Origin: MWDV01 sp964634255
Lineage (GTDB): Bacteria > Verrucomicrobiota > Verrucomicrobiia > Limisphaerales > MWDV01
Length of the DNA: 16,806 nucleotides
NCBI GenBank assembly: GCA_964634255.1
Contig: CAZWJC010000158.1
Span: forward strand, 1 to 16,806
Reading direction: 5' to 3'
A program made the translations under genes and the position numbers. Shown piece after piece: positions 1 to 6,754 of this stretch. Below the pieces are notes generated by a model. It did not search any database and was not told the DNA's origin. It worked only from the letters and a program-made list of their open reading frames with translations. The stretch's first letter is position 1. Every line of letters begins with the position of its first letter.

Positions 1-2807
1 GCCGGCAGCTTTTCCAAATTTGCCGTGCTTACCACCACGTTCTTGCCTTCCTGCATGGATTCCGCCGCGTTGAAGATAAAGTTGAGCAAAACCTGCTGGA
101 CGAGGTCCTTGGCGACTGGGATGGCTGGGAGCTGAGGCGCGCGCTCGAAGTGAACCTCGACATCGCGGAGGAACCGATCGCCAAGCAAGGTGATGGTGCT
201 GTCCACGACGGTGTTGATGTCGCACGGTTCGGTCGTGCCGTCCGAATTGCGGCTGAAACCGAGCATGGCTTGCACGATGCCGGCGCCCTGCTCGACGACG
301 GTCCGGATGCGGTCGAGGCGTGTTTGGATCTTCGCCGGGTTGTCGAGGTTGTCTTCAATGATCTGCGCCGAGCCTTTCACGATGGAAAGGATGTTGTTGA
401 AATCATGGGCGATCCCGGCGGCGAGTGTCCCGAGCGCCCGCATCTTCTGGCTGTGGACCAATTCGCGGTTGGCGATTTCCAACTCGAGCGTGCGCTCGGT
501 CACCTTGCGTTCCACTTCGGCGTAACTGCGACGGAGACGCAAGTGGCGGTTGAAAGCGAGTGCGGCGAAGAACAGCGCGGTCAGGGTGCCGGCGGAGGCG
601 ATCAAGACCAGCCGCGTTTCTTTGAACCAAGGCTGGGCGACGCCAAAAGTCATTTGTGCAGGCTTGGTTTCAAGATTGCCGTTCCGGTCGATGGCGCGAA
701 CGGAAAAGCTGTGCGGTCCCGCCGGCAGCTCGGTAAGCGTCACGGAATCCAGCTCCTGGAACAACGACCAATCGCGGTCGTCCAAGCGGTACGAGTACAA
801 CAATCGCCTCGCCGGGGTGTATTTCCATTTGTCGCGCGCAGTAAAGGCGATGGTGAGGGCGCTCCCTTCCGGAATGCTCTGGTCCGATGCGGTGAGGATC
901 GTCGTTCGGGGCGGATCCAAGTCCACTTCAGGGTGGTGCAGGCTCAGCCCTTGACTGGTGCCGACCCAGATCCGGCCGCGGCGGTCCTCGGTAATGCTGC
1001 GGACCGCCACGCTCGGCAAACCTTCCTCCACTCCATTCTCAACCCAGCCGGCCGCGGTCAGGCGATGCAGGCCGCTGTTCGAAGCGACCCAGAGAGTGTC
1101 GTCCCGCCCGCGCAGTATCCCGTTGATTTGATCGAAGCCGAGGCGCACTAGGGCCCAATTGCGTCCGTCGAACACCCAGAGCTTGTCGGTGGTCGCCGCC
1201 CAAATCCGTCCGTCTGCTGCTTCGGCAAAGCAGCGCGCGCTTTCCGGTGCGCCGTCGTTGACGGCAAGGTAGGCCTTCCACTGATTGCCACGCAGGCAGG
1301 CAACCCCGGTTTCGCCGGCGGCCCACACGTCGCCACTCGCAGCTTGAAATGCGGTGAGCAAAGGCGCGCCCAGGTCAGGAGCCGGAGGCGCACCGGGGAA
1401 GGCTTGGAATTGGTCGCCATTGAAAGTCTCCAGGCGACGATCCAGTTCCGAGGTGGCGCGTGGCGAACGCTCAATGCAGGCCAAGCCGTTCTTGAGAACA
1501 CCGAGGAAGCGGATTTGACCGGCGTTCTCTGACTCGACAGGGCTTATGTCGCCTGTGGCGGGGCGGAATTTCAGCAACTGATTCTCGGTCTCGAACAGGA
1601 GAGTGCCATTGGCCAGTGGTACGACCCTTTGGGCCGTTTGCAGTAGGCGCCGTGCGGTTTCAGGAACGGCCATCACCTGATGGTCGTGCCCATCCAGCCG
1701 ATGCAGCTCTCCACCCGAAACGAACCAGAGTTGGCCATCGCCATCCTCGGTGAGACCCTGGACCGGCCCGCGGGCACGTTGGAGGGCAGCAGGCGTTTGC
1801 CAGGCCGGCGGAGCGTAGCGGAACAGACCGTCCGAGGTCGCGAGCCAGAAAGTTCCATTTGGCTCGATAGCCATGTCGAAAAACCGGCGTGCGGGAAGCT
1901 CGTCGTCGCGGAGATACTCGTCCGTGCCTTCGGCTCGGGACAACAACGCGCCTTCAGTCAGCGCCCAATCCTTGGGCCCGGGGCCGCTCCAAGCGAAGCG
2001 AACCCGTTCGTCGCCGGTCGGGCGGATTGTCCATTCACGACCATCGAAGCGAGCCACCACAGGTTCGACCCGGTTTCTGATTCGTGCGAGAACCGTCACG
2101 CCACCGGCCTCATCTTCGCGAGGTTCGCGCAAGTCCTGCAGGGCCAGCGCTGCGTCTGGCTCGATTTGCAGCCACTCCGTGTCCGCCTTGAGATTGCGGG
2201 CCGGAGCGGGGAGCTTCGCCAACCCGCGCGCCCCGCTGATCCAAAGCCCGCCATCGCGTGTGGCGGTGAGGCCGAGAAACTTGCCGAGCCGGGTTTCGCT
2301 GGCTAACCGCAGCACCTCCGTGTGCGGGCGTTGCGGATCCTCGGCGTTCAGCGCCATCAATCGATCGTGGACAAGAAACAGCACACGGCCATGTCGCACC
2401 ACGCACAGGGGCACGCCAGGGGATGTCTTGGAGGTTTGGGCGCCGGGGTCGTTGGCGATCTCGAGAATTCGGTGCGCCACCCATTCGCCTTCTCGCAGCT
2501 CACTCAAGCCGCCCGAGGCTGCGGCCCAAAGCTGACCCGCCGGGCTCTCGTAACAACGACCACCAGGGCCGGGAGGCGCGTCCAGGACAGTAACGGTGTA
2601 GCCGTCGAGCCGCGAAACGGCGGGCACGTTGAGGTGTCGGGCCAGCACCGTCCCCTGCGCGCTGACTGAGACTGAAGAACAGGCGGGTTCTGGCAGTCCA
2701 TCGGCGATTTTATAGCCACGCCAAGCGGGCGCGGATTGTCCCCAAGCAGCAACAGCCACCGCCGCGAGCGCGGCTGCGCACGGCTTGAGGCATCCCTTCA
2801 GCGTCAT
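1..2807 (-). CDS. Propeller-type membrane sensor histidine kinase (3' end cut by window edge)
   Basis: Seen: an open frame runs from ATG at 2807 to the left edge, about 935 residues, with an in-frame stop upstream at 2841-2843. The N-terminus (MTLKGCLKPCAAALAAVAVA) resembles a signal peptide. Residues about 30-640 carry repeated W-[IV]-[AG] blade motifs (LWISG, LWFVS, IWAAT, LWVAS, IWVGT), as in two-component regulator propellers. A Y_Y_Y-like domain follows (LLYSYRLDDRDW, near residue 670), then one hydrophobic membrane segment at about 733-752, a short linker, and a HisKA box with HDFNN (phospho-accepting His801). The HATPase N-box LLNFIFNAAES is at about 907-917. The nucleotide-binding G boxes and any receiver domain lie beyond the edge. 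Known: in this architecture a periplasmic propeller senses a ligand, often a glycan, and the cytoplasmic kinase signals to a response regulator. Inferred: periplasmic sensing of an unknown ligand. The start is the only ATG between the stop and the signal-like segment; two in-frame GTG codons at 2819 and 2828 are alternatives. Ribosome-binding match is weak. Confidence 0.9.
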   Translation of the reverse strand, partial: MTLKGCLKPCAAALAAVAVAAWGQSAPAWRGYKIADGLPEPACSSVSVSAQGTVLARHLNVPAVSRLDGYTVTVLDAPPGPGGRCYESPAGQLWAAASGGLSELREGEWVAHRILEIANDPGAQTSKTSPGVPLCVVRHGRVLFLVHDRLMALNAEDPQRPHTEVLRLASETRLGKFLGLTATRDGGLWISGARGLAKLPAPARNLKADTEWLQIEPDAALALQDLREPREDEAGGVTVLARIRNRVEPVVARFDGREWTIRPTGDERVRFAWSGPGPKDWALTEGALLSRAEGTDEYLRDDELPARRFFDMAIEPNGTFWLATSDGLFRYAPPAWQTPAALQRARGPVQGLTEDGDGQLWFVSGGELHRLDGHDHQVMAVPETARRLLQTAQRVVPLANGTLLFETENQLLKFRPATGDISPVESENAGQIRFLGVLKNGLACIERSPRATSELDRRLETFNGDQFQAFPGAPPAPDLGAPLLTAFQAASGDVWAAGETGVACLRGNQWKAYLAVNDGAPESARCFAEAADGRIWAATTDKLWVFDGRNWALVRLGFDQINGILRGRDDTLWVASNSGLHRLTAAGWVENGVEEGLPSVAVRSITEDRRGRIWVGTSQGLSLHHPEVDLDPPRTTILTASDQSIPEGSALTIAFTARDKWKYTPARRLLYSYRLDDRDWSLFQELDSVTLTELPAGPHSFSVRAIDRNGNLETKPAQMTFGVAQPWFKETRLVLIASAGTLTALFFAALAFNRHLRLRRSYAEVERKVTERTLELEIANRELVHSQKMRALGTLAAGIAHDFNNILSIVKGSAQIIEDNLDNPAKIQTRLDRIRTVVEQGAGIVQAMLGFSRNSDGTTEPCDINTVVDSTITLLGDRFLRDVEVHFERAPQLPAIPVAKDLVQQVLLNFIFNAAESMQEGKNVVVSTANLEKLP

Positions 2808-2956
2808 GGTCGGTTGCACCGCTTCCACGCGGCAGGTGGATTATCCCGCTGCTGCGGCGGCTGTGCAACCAAAAGCACGGGTGTGCGAACAGACGCACAG
2901 TTGGCCGGTGAGGCCATTTGGGATAATAGCAGGGCCGGGTAACGGCAACAGTCGCG

Positions 2957-3778
2957 ATGATCGTTTCAGACAGAAGATGGGCCACGCGGAACGCGGTTTC
3001 GGGAAACCGCGGGTGCGACGGTCGTCCTCAGGATCAAGCAGGTTTCACGCTGGTCGAGATGTTGGTAGTGACGGTGATCATTGCGATCCTGGCCGGGTTG
3101 CTGTTGCCAGCCTTGGCGTCCGCCAAAGATCAAGCCCGCCGTTCGGGGTGCCTTAACCACCTGAAACAGTTGGCGCTTGGATCCCAGCTGTATGCTGCGG
3201 ACAATGACGGCAAGTTGGTGGAGAACCTGCCTGCGCGAGTGGCGGCGAGCGCCTGGGTGGCTGGCAACATGAAAGTCGCCCCCGACGCCACGAACACCCT
3301 ATGCCTGCGGCAGGGGAAACTCTTTCCCTACGTGAGCCAGACGAGTGTTTACCGATGCCTCTCGGACCAGTCGCAACTCGGTGGGCTGCCGCGGGTGCGC
3401 AGCTACGCGATGAACGGGTGGATGGGCAGCCGGTTCATGCAAAGTCAAAACCGTGGCAGTGATTTCCGCACGTTTCTCCGTGAGAGTGAACTCGCGGCGT
3501 CGCGGCCAGCGGCCCTATGGATGGTGCAGGATGAACACCCGGCAAGCTTGGATGATGGCTGGTTCCTGGTGACGATGGATGACAGTCAGCCGTTCGCGAG
3601 CTGTCCGGCCGCTCGTCACGGGCGGGGTTACGGGGTGAACTTCGCCGATGGGCATGCTGAAGTGATTCCTCTGCGGGATCCGGCCAGTCCAATCGTCGAG
3701 ACCGCAAGTGCCATCAGCCGGGTCAGTTCGAAGAACGTTGACTGGCTCAGGCTCAAAGAGATTACCACGACCAAGTGA
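2957..3778 (+). CDS. Type II pseudopilin-like protein with H-X9-DG motif
   Basis: Seen: 273 residues. A 29-residue basic leader ends in Gly29, followed by FTLVE (methylated Phe30, Glu34 at +5) and a hydrophobic helix at about 35-55, which is the class III/type IV prepilin cleavage site. After the helix comes SAKDQARRSGCLNHLKQLALGS, the usual family continuation. His221 is followed nine residues later by Asp231-Gly232, the prepilin-processing-associated H-X9-DG motif, in the context NFADGHAEV. Known: such proteins are very abundant in Verrucomicrobiota and Planctomycetota; they are processed by prepilin peptidase and anchored by the helix, and the role of the globular part is mostly unknown. 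The leader is longer than usual, but no other ATG precedes the cleavage site in frame. The gene is divergent from the sensor kinase across about 150 bp, which permits but does not show shared control. It is the only plus-strand gene in the window. Confidence 0.9.
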   Translation: MIVSDRRWATRNAVSGNRGCDGRPQDQAGFTLVEMLVVTVIIAILAGLLLPALASAKDQARRSGCLNHLKQLALGSQLYAADNDGKLVENLPARVAASAWVAGNMKVAPDATNTLCLRQGKLFPYVSQTSVYRCLSDQSQLGGLPRVRSYAMNGWMGSRFMQSQNRGSDFRTFLRESELAASRPAALWMVQDEHPASLDDGWFLVTMDDSQPFASCPAARHGRGYGVNFADGHAEVIPLRDPASPIVETASAISRVSSKNVDWLRLKEITTTK

Positions 3779-3823
3779 GAAAGCAGTGGGGGACAGCAAG
3801 TGCGGCGATGCACTTGGGCGATC

Positions 3824-3854
3824 GGGCCGCGCCTGTTGTGTGTGGGCGCGGCCC
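3824..3854 (+). terminator. Perfect 10-bp GC hairpin in the convergent gap (candidate terminator)
   Basis: The arms gggccgcgcc (3824-3833) and ggcgcggccc (3845-3854) pair perfectly around an 11-nt loop. The hairpin lies 46 bases after the pseudopilin stop and 58 bases beyond the cyclase stop, between two converging genes. The sequence after it on the plus strand (acttcatt) is only mildly T-rich, and there is no T tract on the minus side. It is therefore a plausible weak or bidirectional terminator rather than a textbook one. No gene is apparent in 3779-3911. Confidence 0.5.
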
Positions 3855-3911
3855 ACTTCATTCCTGGCGGCGGTCAGTGCTCGGGTTGTGTAAAAGGCGA
3901 TTCGTCCCCGC

Positions 3912-5801
3912 TCATGCATGGGGATACTCTTTCGCCATCCTTCGCAAAGCTGAACACGTGAATACTACCGGATAGAGTTCTTCTGAATACCACAACGCCG
4001 CGAAATACAACCCGATTGGCGTGGCGGGGAATGCGGTGCACAGATCGGTGGTCCTCAGCAGCCAGCCAAGGCCGCGGTGGATGCTGCGCGAGTCGGCGTT
4101 TTCGCCGGTTGCCAGCAAGGCGTCCAAGGCCAGGGCGGTCTCTTCCACGCTGGGTGGCGATTCAGGTGAGCCGCCCCAGCCGCCTTCGGGGTGCTGTGCT
4201 TTGCGCAGCCAGTTCTGAGCGCGGGTGATGGCGGTTTGAATTCGGTTTGACTCGGAGGCGTTGGGAAGTTTCGCCAAGGCCAAGAGCACGCGGGCTGTTC
4301 CGTAGAGCGGGTTCTCCGTGCGGGGGGCGTGCTGGTTGCCGAACCAGAGAGGAATCCACGTTCCGTCGGTGCGTTGAGAGTACAGGAGATAATCCAGTGC
4401 GCGGGCGATTGCCGGGCGGACTTCTGCCTGCAAGCGCGGTTCAAGGTGCGGCAACCACGCCGCCCATGCGGCCAGCGCGTGCGCGGTGATGTCGGGACAA
4501 CTGCGGTCAAACGGCAGATTCGACCAGCCGCGGCAAAACGTCGCAATGCCGCCGTCGCGATTCTGCAAGTCCAGCAGCCATTGAATTCCGCGGGCAGCGG
4601 CGGCGCGAACGTTGGGTGACGCAGCATCTAGCGTGAGTAGCGCAAGCAGCGCGCCCGCAGTGTCATCGGCATCGGGAACGCCGCCGGATAGGTCGGTCCA
4701 CGCCCAGCCACCGGGCGCGGCGTGCGTGAAGGGATGTTCGACCTGATGCTGCTGATTGAGCAGCCAGTTGACCAAATCCCGGCGCGCGGCTGTCTCAGCC
4801 GCAGCACTTGGGTTGTCGCTTGTGGTGTTGGGCAGTTCCACGCCCCGTTCGCTTCCTGCGCTGCTGCGGCTGTGACAGCCGCGCGCCCAGAGCGCGTCGA
4901 TGCTCAACGTCGTGACCCACGTGCTGAGGTTGATGTCAATCGGCCAGCTTCCGTCTGCTCGGAACGCGCGTCTCAGGAACTCCGTTCCGGCGGTCGTCAC
5001 GGGATGCTGCTTGAACCCGCTCGCGGCCAAAGCTGAGACGACGAAACCCGTCAGTGGGATCGCCTCTAGAAAACCGCCGCTGGCGGGCTGCATTGAGCGA
5101 AGGATTCTCAGCACGCGCGATTTCAGCACGTCGCGCAGCCAGCGCAGCGGGCTGGTGCTGCGCGGCGTGTGTTCGTGTCTGGCAAGGCCAATCGCAATCA
5201 GCGCGGGCACGGCGTAGCTGACGACCGGCAGGCGCAGCCACTTGAAAAGCTGATGCGGCAGCGCGGAGAGTTCGAACGGGAGTTGCGGGATATTTGCCCA
5301 GGCCTGGCGATCGTCGCCGAGCCGGCGGCTCAACGCGCAGAAGGTGAGGATCGGCACGGAAAACGTGCGGTCCTTGCCATACGCCGCCAGCACGCGGGCC
5401 GCGATCTGGCTGGCGTCGAGGCTGCCGAGACGTTGTTTCAGCCATTGCTCCGCACGCTCCAACGTGGCGTGATTCGCTTCGGGATTCGGCTTGTGATTGA
5501 ATGCCGCCCAACAGAGCAGGGTGGTGCTGAGATTGGCGGGACTGGCGGGCGTATCGCCCCAACCGCCGTCTCGATTCTGGTTCTCGCTCAACCACGTCAG
5601 TCCGCGTCGGACGTAGTCGGCGTGTGCCCGCGCATCCACGAGTGCCAGCGCGGCGACGGCCACCGCAGTGGACAGCGCGCTGCTGGACAAATGCCCTTCC
5701 CAGTGGCCGGCTGGCGTGAGGTGTTGAACCAAAGCGCGGCGGGCGTTCTGAGCCGCGGCAGCAATGACTTCGGGTTTCAATTGTTCCAAGCGTGCGGGCA
5801 T
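3912..5801 (-). CDS. Squalene-hopene-cyclase-like class II terpene cyclase
   Basis: Seen: 629 residues from ATG 5801, matching the roughly 630 usual for squalene-hopene cyclases. The frame stays open to 5876, but ATG 5801 overlaps the upstream stop (TGATG) and starts at the family N-terminus. QW-type repeats: NQNRDGGWG (75-82), RADGSWP (281-287), LQNRDGGIA (412-420), SQRTDGTWI (475-483), HPEGGWGGS (537-545). The protonating acid motif DADD is at 377-380 within GGVPDADDTAG, the position expected for the family. The C-terminus (PIGLYFAALWYSEELYP) matches family ends. Known: the DXDD aspartate protonates a terminal double bond or epoxide of a polyprene and starts ring closure; these enzymes are monotopic membrane proteins. 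Inferred: cyclisation of a polyprenyl substrate made by the operon's prenyl synthase; the substrate is unknown and no squalene synthase gene is nearby. Odd: residues about 306-341 are encoded by a large palindrome and look inserted. Last gene of the five-gene operon. Confidence 0.88.
   Translation of the reverse strand: MPARLEQLKPEVIAAAAQNARRALVQHLTPAGHWEGHLSSSALSTAVAVAALALVDARAHADYVRRGLTWLSENQNRDGGWGDTPASPANLSTTLLCWAAFNHKPNPEANHATLERAEQWLKQRLGSLDASQIAARVLAAYGKDRTFSVPILTFCALSRRLGDDRQAWANIPQLPFELSALPHQLFKWLRLPVVSYAVPALIAIGLARHEHTPRSTSPLRWLRDVLKSRVLRILRSMQPASGGFLEAIPLTGFVVSALAASGFKQHPVTTAGTEFLRRAFRADGSWPIDINLSTWVTTLSIDALWARGCHSRSSAGSERGVELPNTTSDNPSAAAETAARRDLVNWLLNQQHQVEHPFTHAAPGGWAWTDLSGGVPDADDTAGALLALLTLDAASPNVRAAAARGIQWLLDLQNRDGGIATFCRGWSNLPFDRSCPDITAHALAAWAAWLPHLEPRLQAEVRPAIARALDYLLYSQRTDGTWIPLWFGNQHAPRTENPLYGTARVLLALAKLPNASESNRIQTAITRAQNWLRKAQHPEGGWGGSPESPPSVEETALALDALLATGENADSRSIHRGLGWLLRTTDLCTAFPATPIGLYFAALWYSEELYPVVFTCSALRRMAKEYPHA
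4781..4887. repeat. In-frame 26-bp inverted repeat (25/26) inside the cyclase gene
   Basis: The arm at 4781-4806 and the reverse complement of 4862-4887 agree at 25 of 26 positions. The spacer is 55 bp (4807-4861). Each arm also holds a smaller hairpin (ggctg-tct-cagcc in the left arm). It encodes the low-complexity stretch at residues about 306-341 of the cyclase, between the helix ending IDALWARG and the next repeat beginning DLVNWLL. The frame is kept. It looks like a mobile palindromic repeat that landed in a surface loop; no copy is available here for comparison. Confidence 0.75.
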
Positions 5802-6754
5802 CAAGCGGCTTCCGACGCCGCAGGTTCGGCGACGAGATTGCCCAGCGCCAGCAGACCGTAGAACGTGTATTCGCAATCCGGCGTGCGGTCCAGCGCGTGC
5901 GCGTGGAAGCCGCCCGAATCGTCCCAGCAGCCGGTGACGAAATCAAGGCAGGCGTCAACTTTGACGGCGTGAATCTGGCCGATGCTGTTCAACGCGTGCA
6001 AGGCCGTCGCTGTGGAAAGCAGGTCGGCCATCGGCACGAGCGCGGCGGCCGCGAAACCGCCACGGGAACACTGGCGGTTCAACAGCCACTCAATGCTTTT
6101 TGGTGGCAGCGGTTGTTGTGATTCGTGCAGAAGCAACAGCGCGGCGGCCGTGACCGGAGTGCTGGCGGCGGCCAGACCGTCGCCGTTGATGAAACCGCGG
6201 GAGTATTGGCAGAGGTTTGACAGATGTTGGCCGAGTTTAGTGGCACGGTCGTCCTGCCCGTGCGAATCGCAACACACAGGCGAGACGCCTGTGCCACTAC
6301 GGGCTTCGTTCGCCAGCGTTCCGAGAAATGTTTCGTAAACGCTGCCGCGACGCTGGCCGGGCTTGCGATGGTAGCCACCTTCTGCGCAGGCGAACTCGGC
6401 CAGCCGATGCTTGAGTTGCGCGCTCCAGGTTGGCCGGGCATTCGCAGACCACAGGATTTCCAGGCAGCGTGCCAGGCAACTCAGATGCACGAAGTCCAGC
6501 GATTCGCTGGCTTTGGCCTCGACGAAGTTTCGGAGCGCCTGCGTTGGCAGTTCCAGAGCCAAGGCGCGTGCGCATTCCAGACCGAACACGGTGTAGTAAA
6601 GGTCGCTTGCTGCAGAGCGTCCGCGAAAGCCGCCGTCGGCGTTGAGTTGACTGCGGATGAAATTGGCCACGCTCGTTTTCGCGTCGGCGTCCAGGCTGGC
6701 CGTGCCACGGTTTAGCGCACGTTGAATGCTCTCGCCGCAGCGGAAGGCGCTCAT
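5801..6754 (-). CDS. Prenyltransferase/squalene-cyclase repeat-fold protein
   Basis: Seen: 317 residues. Four Gly-Gly repeat motifs of the alpha/alpha-barrel fold are visible: LNADGGFRG (37-45), CAEGGYHRK (123-131), CSRGGFAAA (229-237) and DDSGGFHAH (278-286). The last is followed by TPDCEYTFYGLLALG, like the C-terminal repeat of protein prenyltransferase beta subunits. The usual Asp/Cys/His zinc-ligand pattern is not evident and there is no DXDD motif, so it may be a partner or binding protein rather than a self-sufficient enzyme. The start ATG 6754 overlaps the upstream stop as ATGA, and its own stop overlaps the cyclase start as TGATG. Inferred: partner, carrier or second catalytic subunit for the cyclase or its product. 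Alternatives: a protein prenyltransferase-like enzyme, or a half-cyclase. Odd: residues about 152-173 come from a palindromic repeat read in frame. Confidence 0.8.
   Translation of the reverse strand: MSAFRCGESIQRALNRGTASLDADAKTSVANFIRSQLNADGGFRGRSAASDLYYTVFGLECARALALELPTQALRNFVEAKASESLDFVHLSCLARCLEILWSANARPTWSAQLKHRLAEFACAEGGYHRKPGQRRGSVYETFLGTLANEARSGTGVSPVCCDSHGQDDRATKLGQHLSNLCQYSRGFINGDGLAAASTPVTAAALLLLHESQQPLPPKSIEWLLNRQCSRGGFAAAALVPMADLLSTATALHALNSIGQIHAVKVDACLDFVTGCWDDSGGFHAHALDRTPDCEYTFYGLLALGNLVAEPAASEAA
6238..6299. repeat. 62-bp palindromic element read in frame in the prenyltransferase-fold gene
   Basis: Perfect 9-bp terminal inverted repeats (tagtggcac 6238-6246; gtgccacta 6291-6299) enclose two hairpins: gcacgg/ccgtgc (6243-6248/6258-6263) and cacaggcg-aga-cgcctgtg (6275-6293). 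Read on the gene strand it gives the peptide GTGVSPVCCDSHGQDDRAT. From memory, peptides of the form GTGVSPV...HGxDARAT recur in unrelated proteins of Verrucomicrobiota and relatives. It therefore reads as one copy of a dispersed palindromic repeat, analogous to the protein-coding palindromic elements known from Rickettsia. Confidence 0.8.

Noticed and set aside
150..1151. Plus-strand open frame of 333 codons
   Set aside because: It is antisense to the sensor kinase, where HDFNN, the N-box and propeller motifs are readable; no family features on the plus strand.
2901..2927. Possible promoter for the pseudopilin (TTGGCC, then GATAAT)
   Set aside because: The spacing is only 15 bases and the -35 match is poor, so I do not call it.
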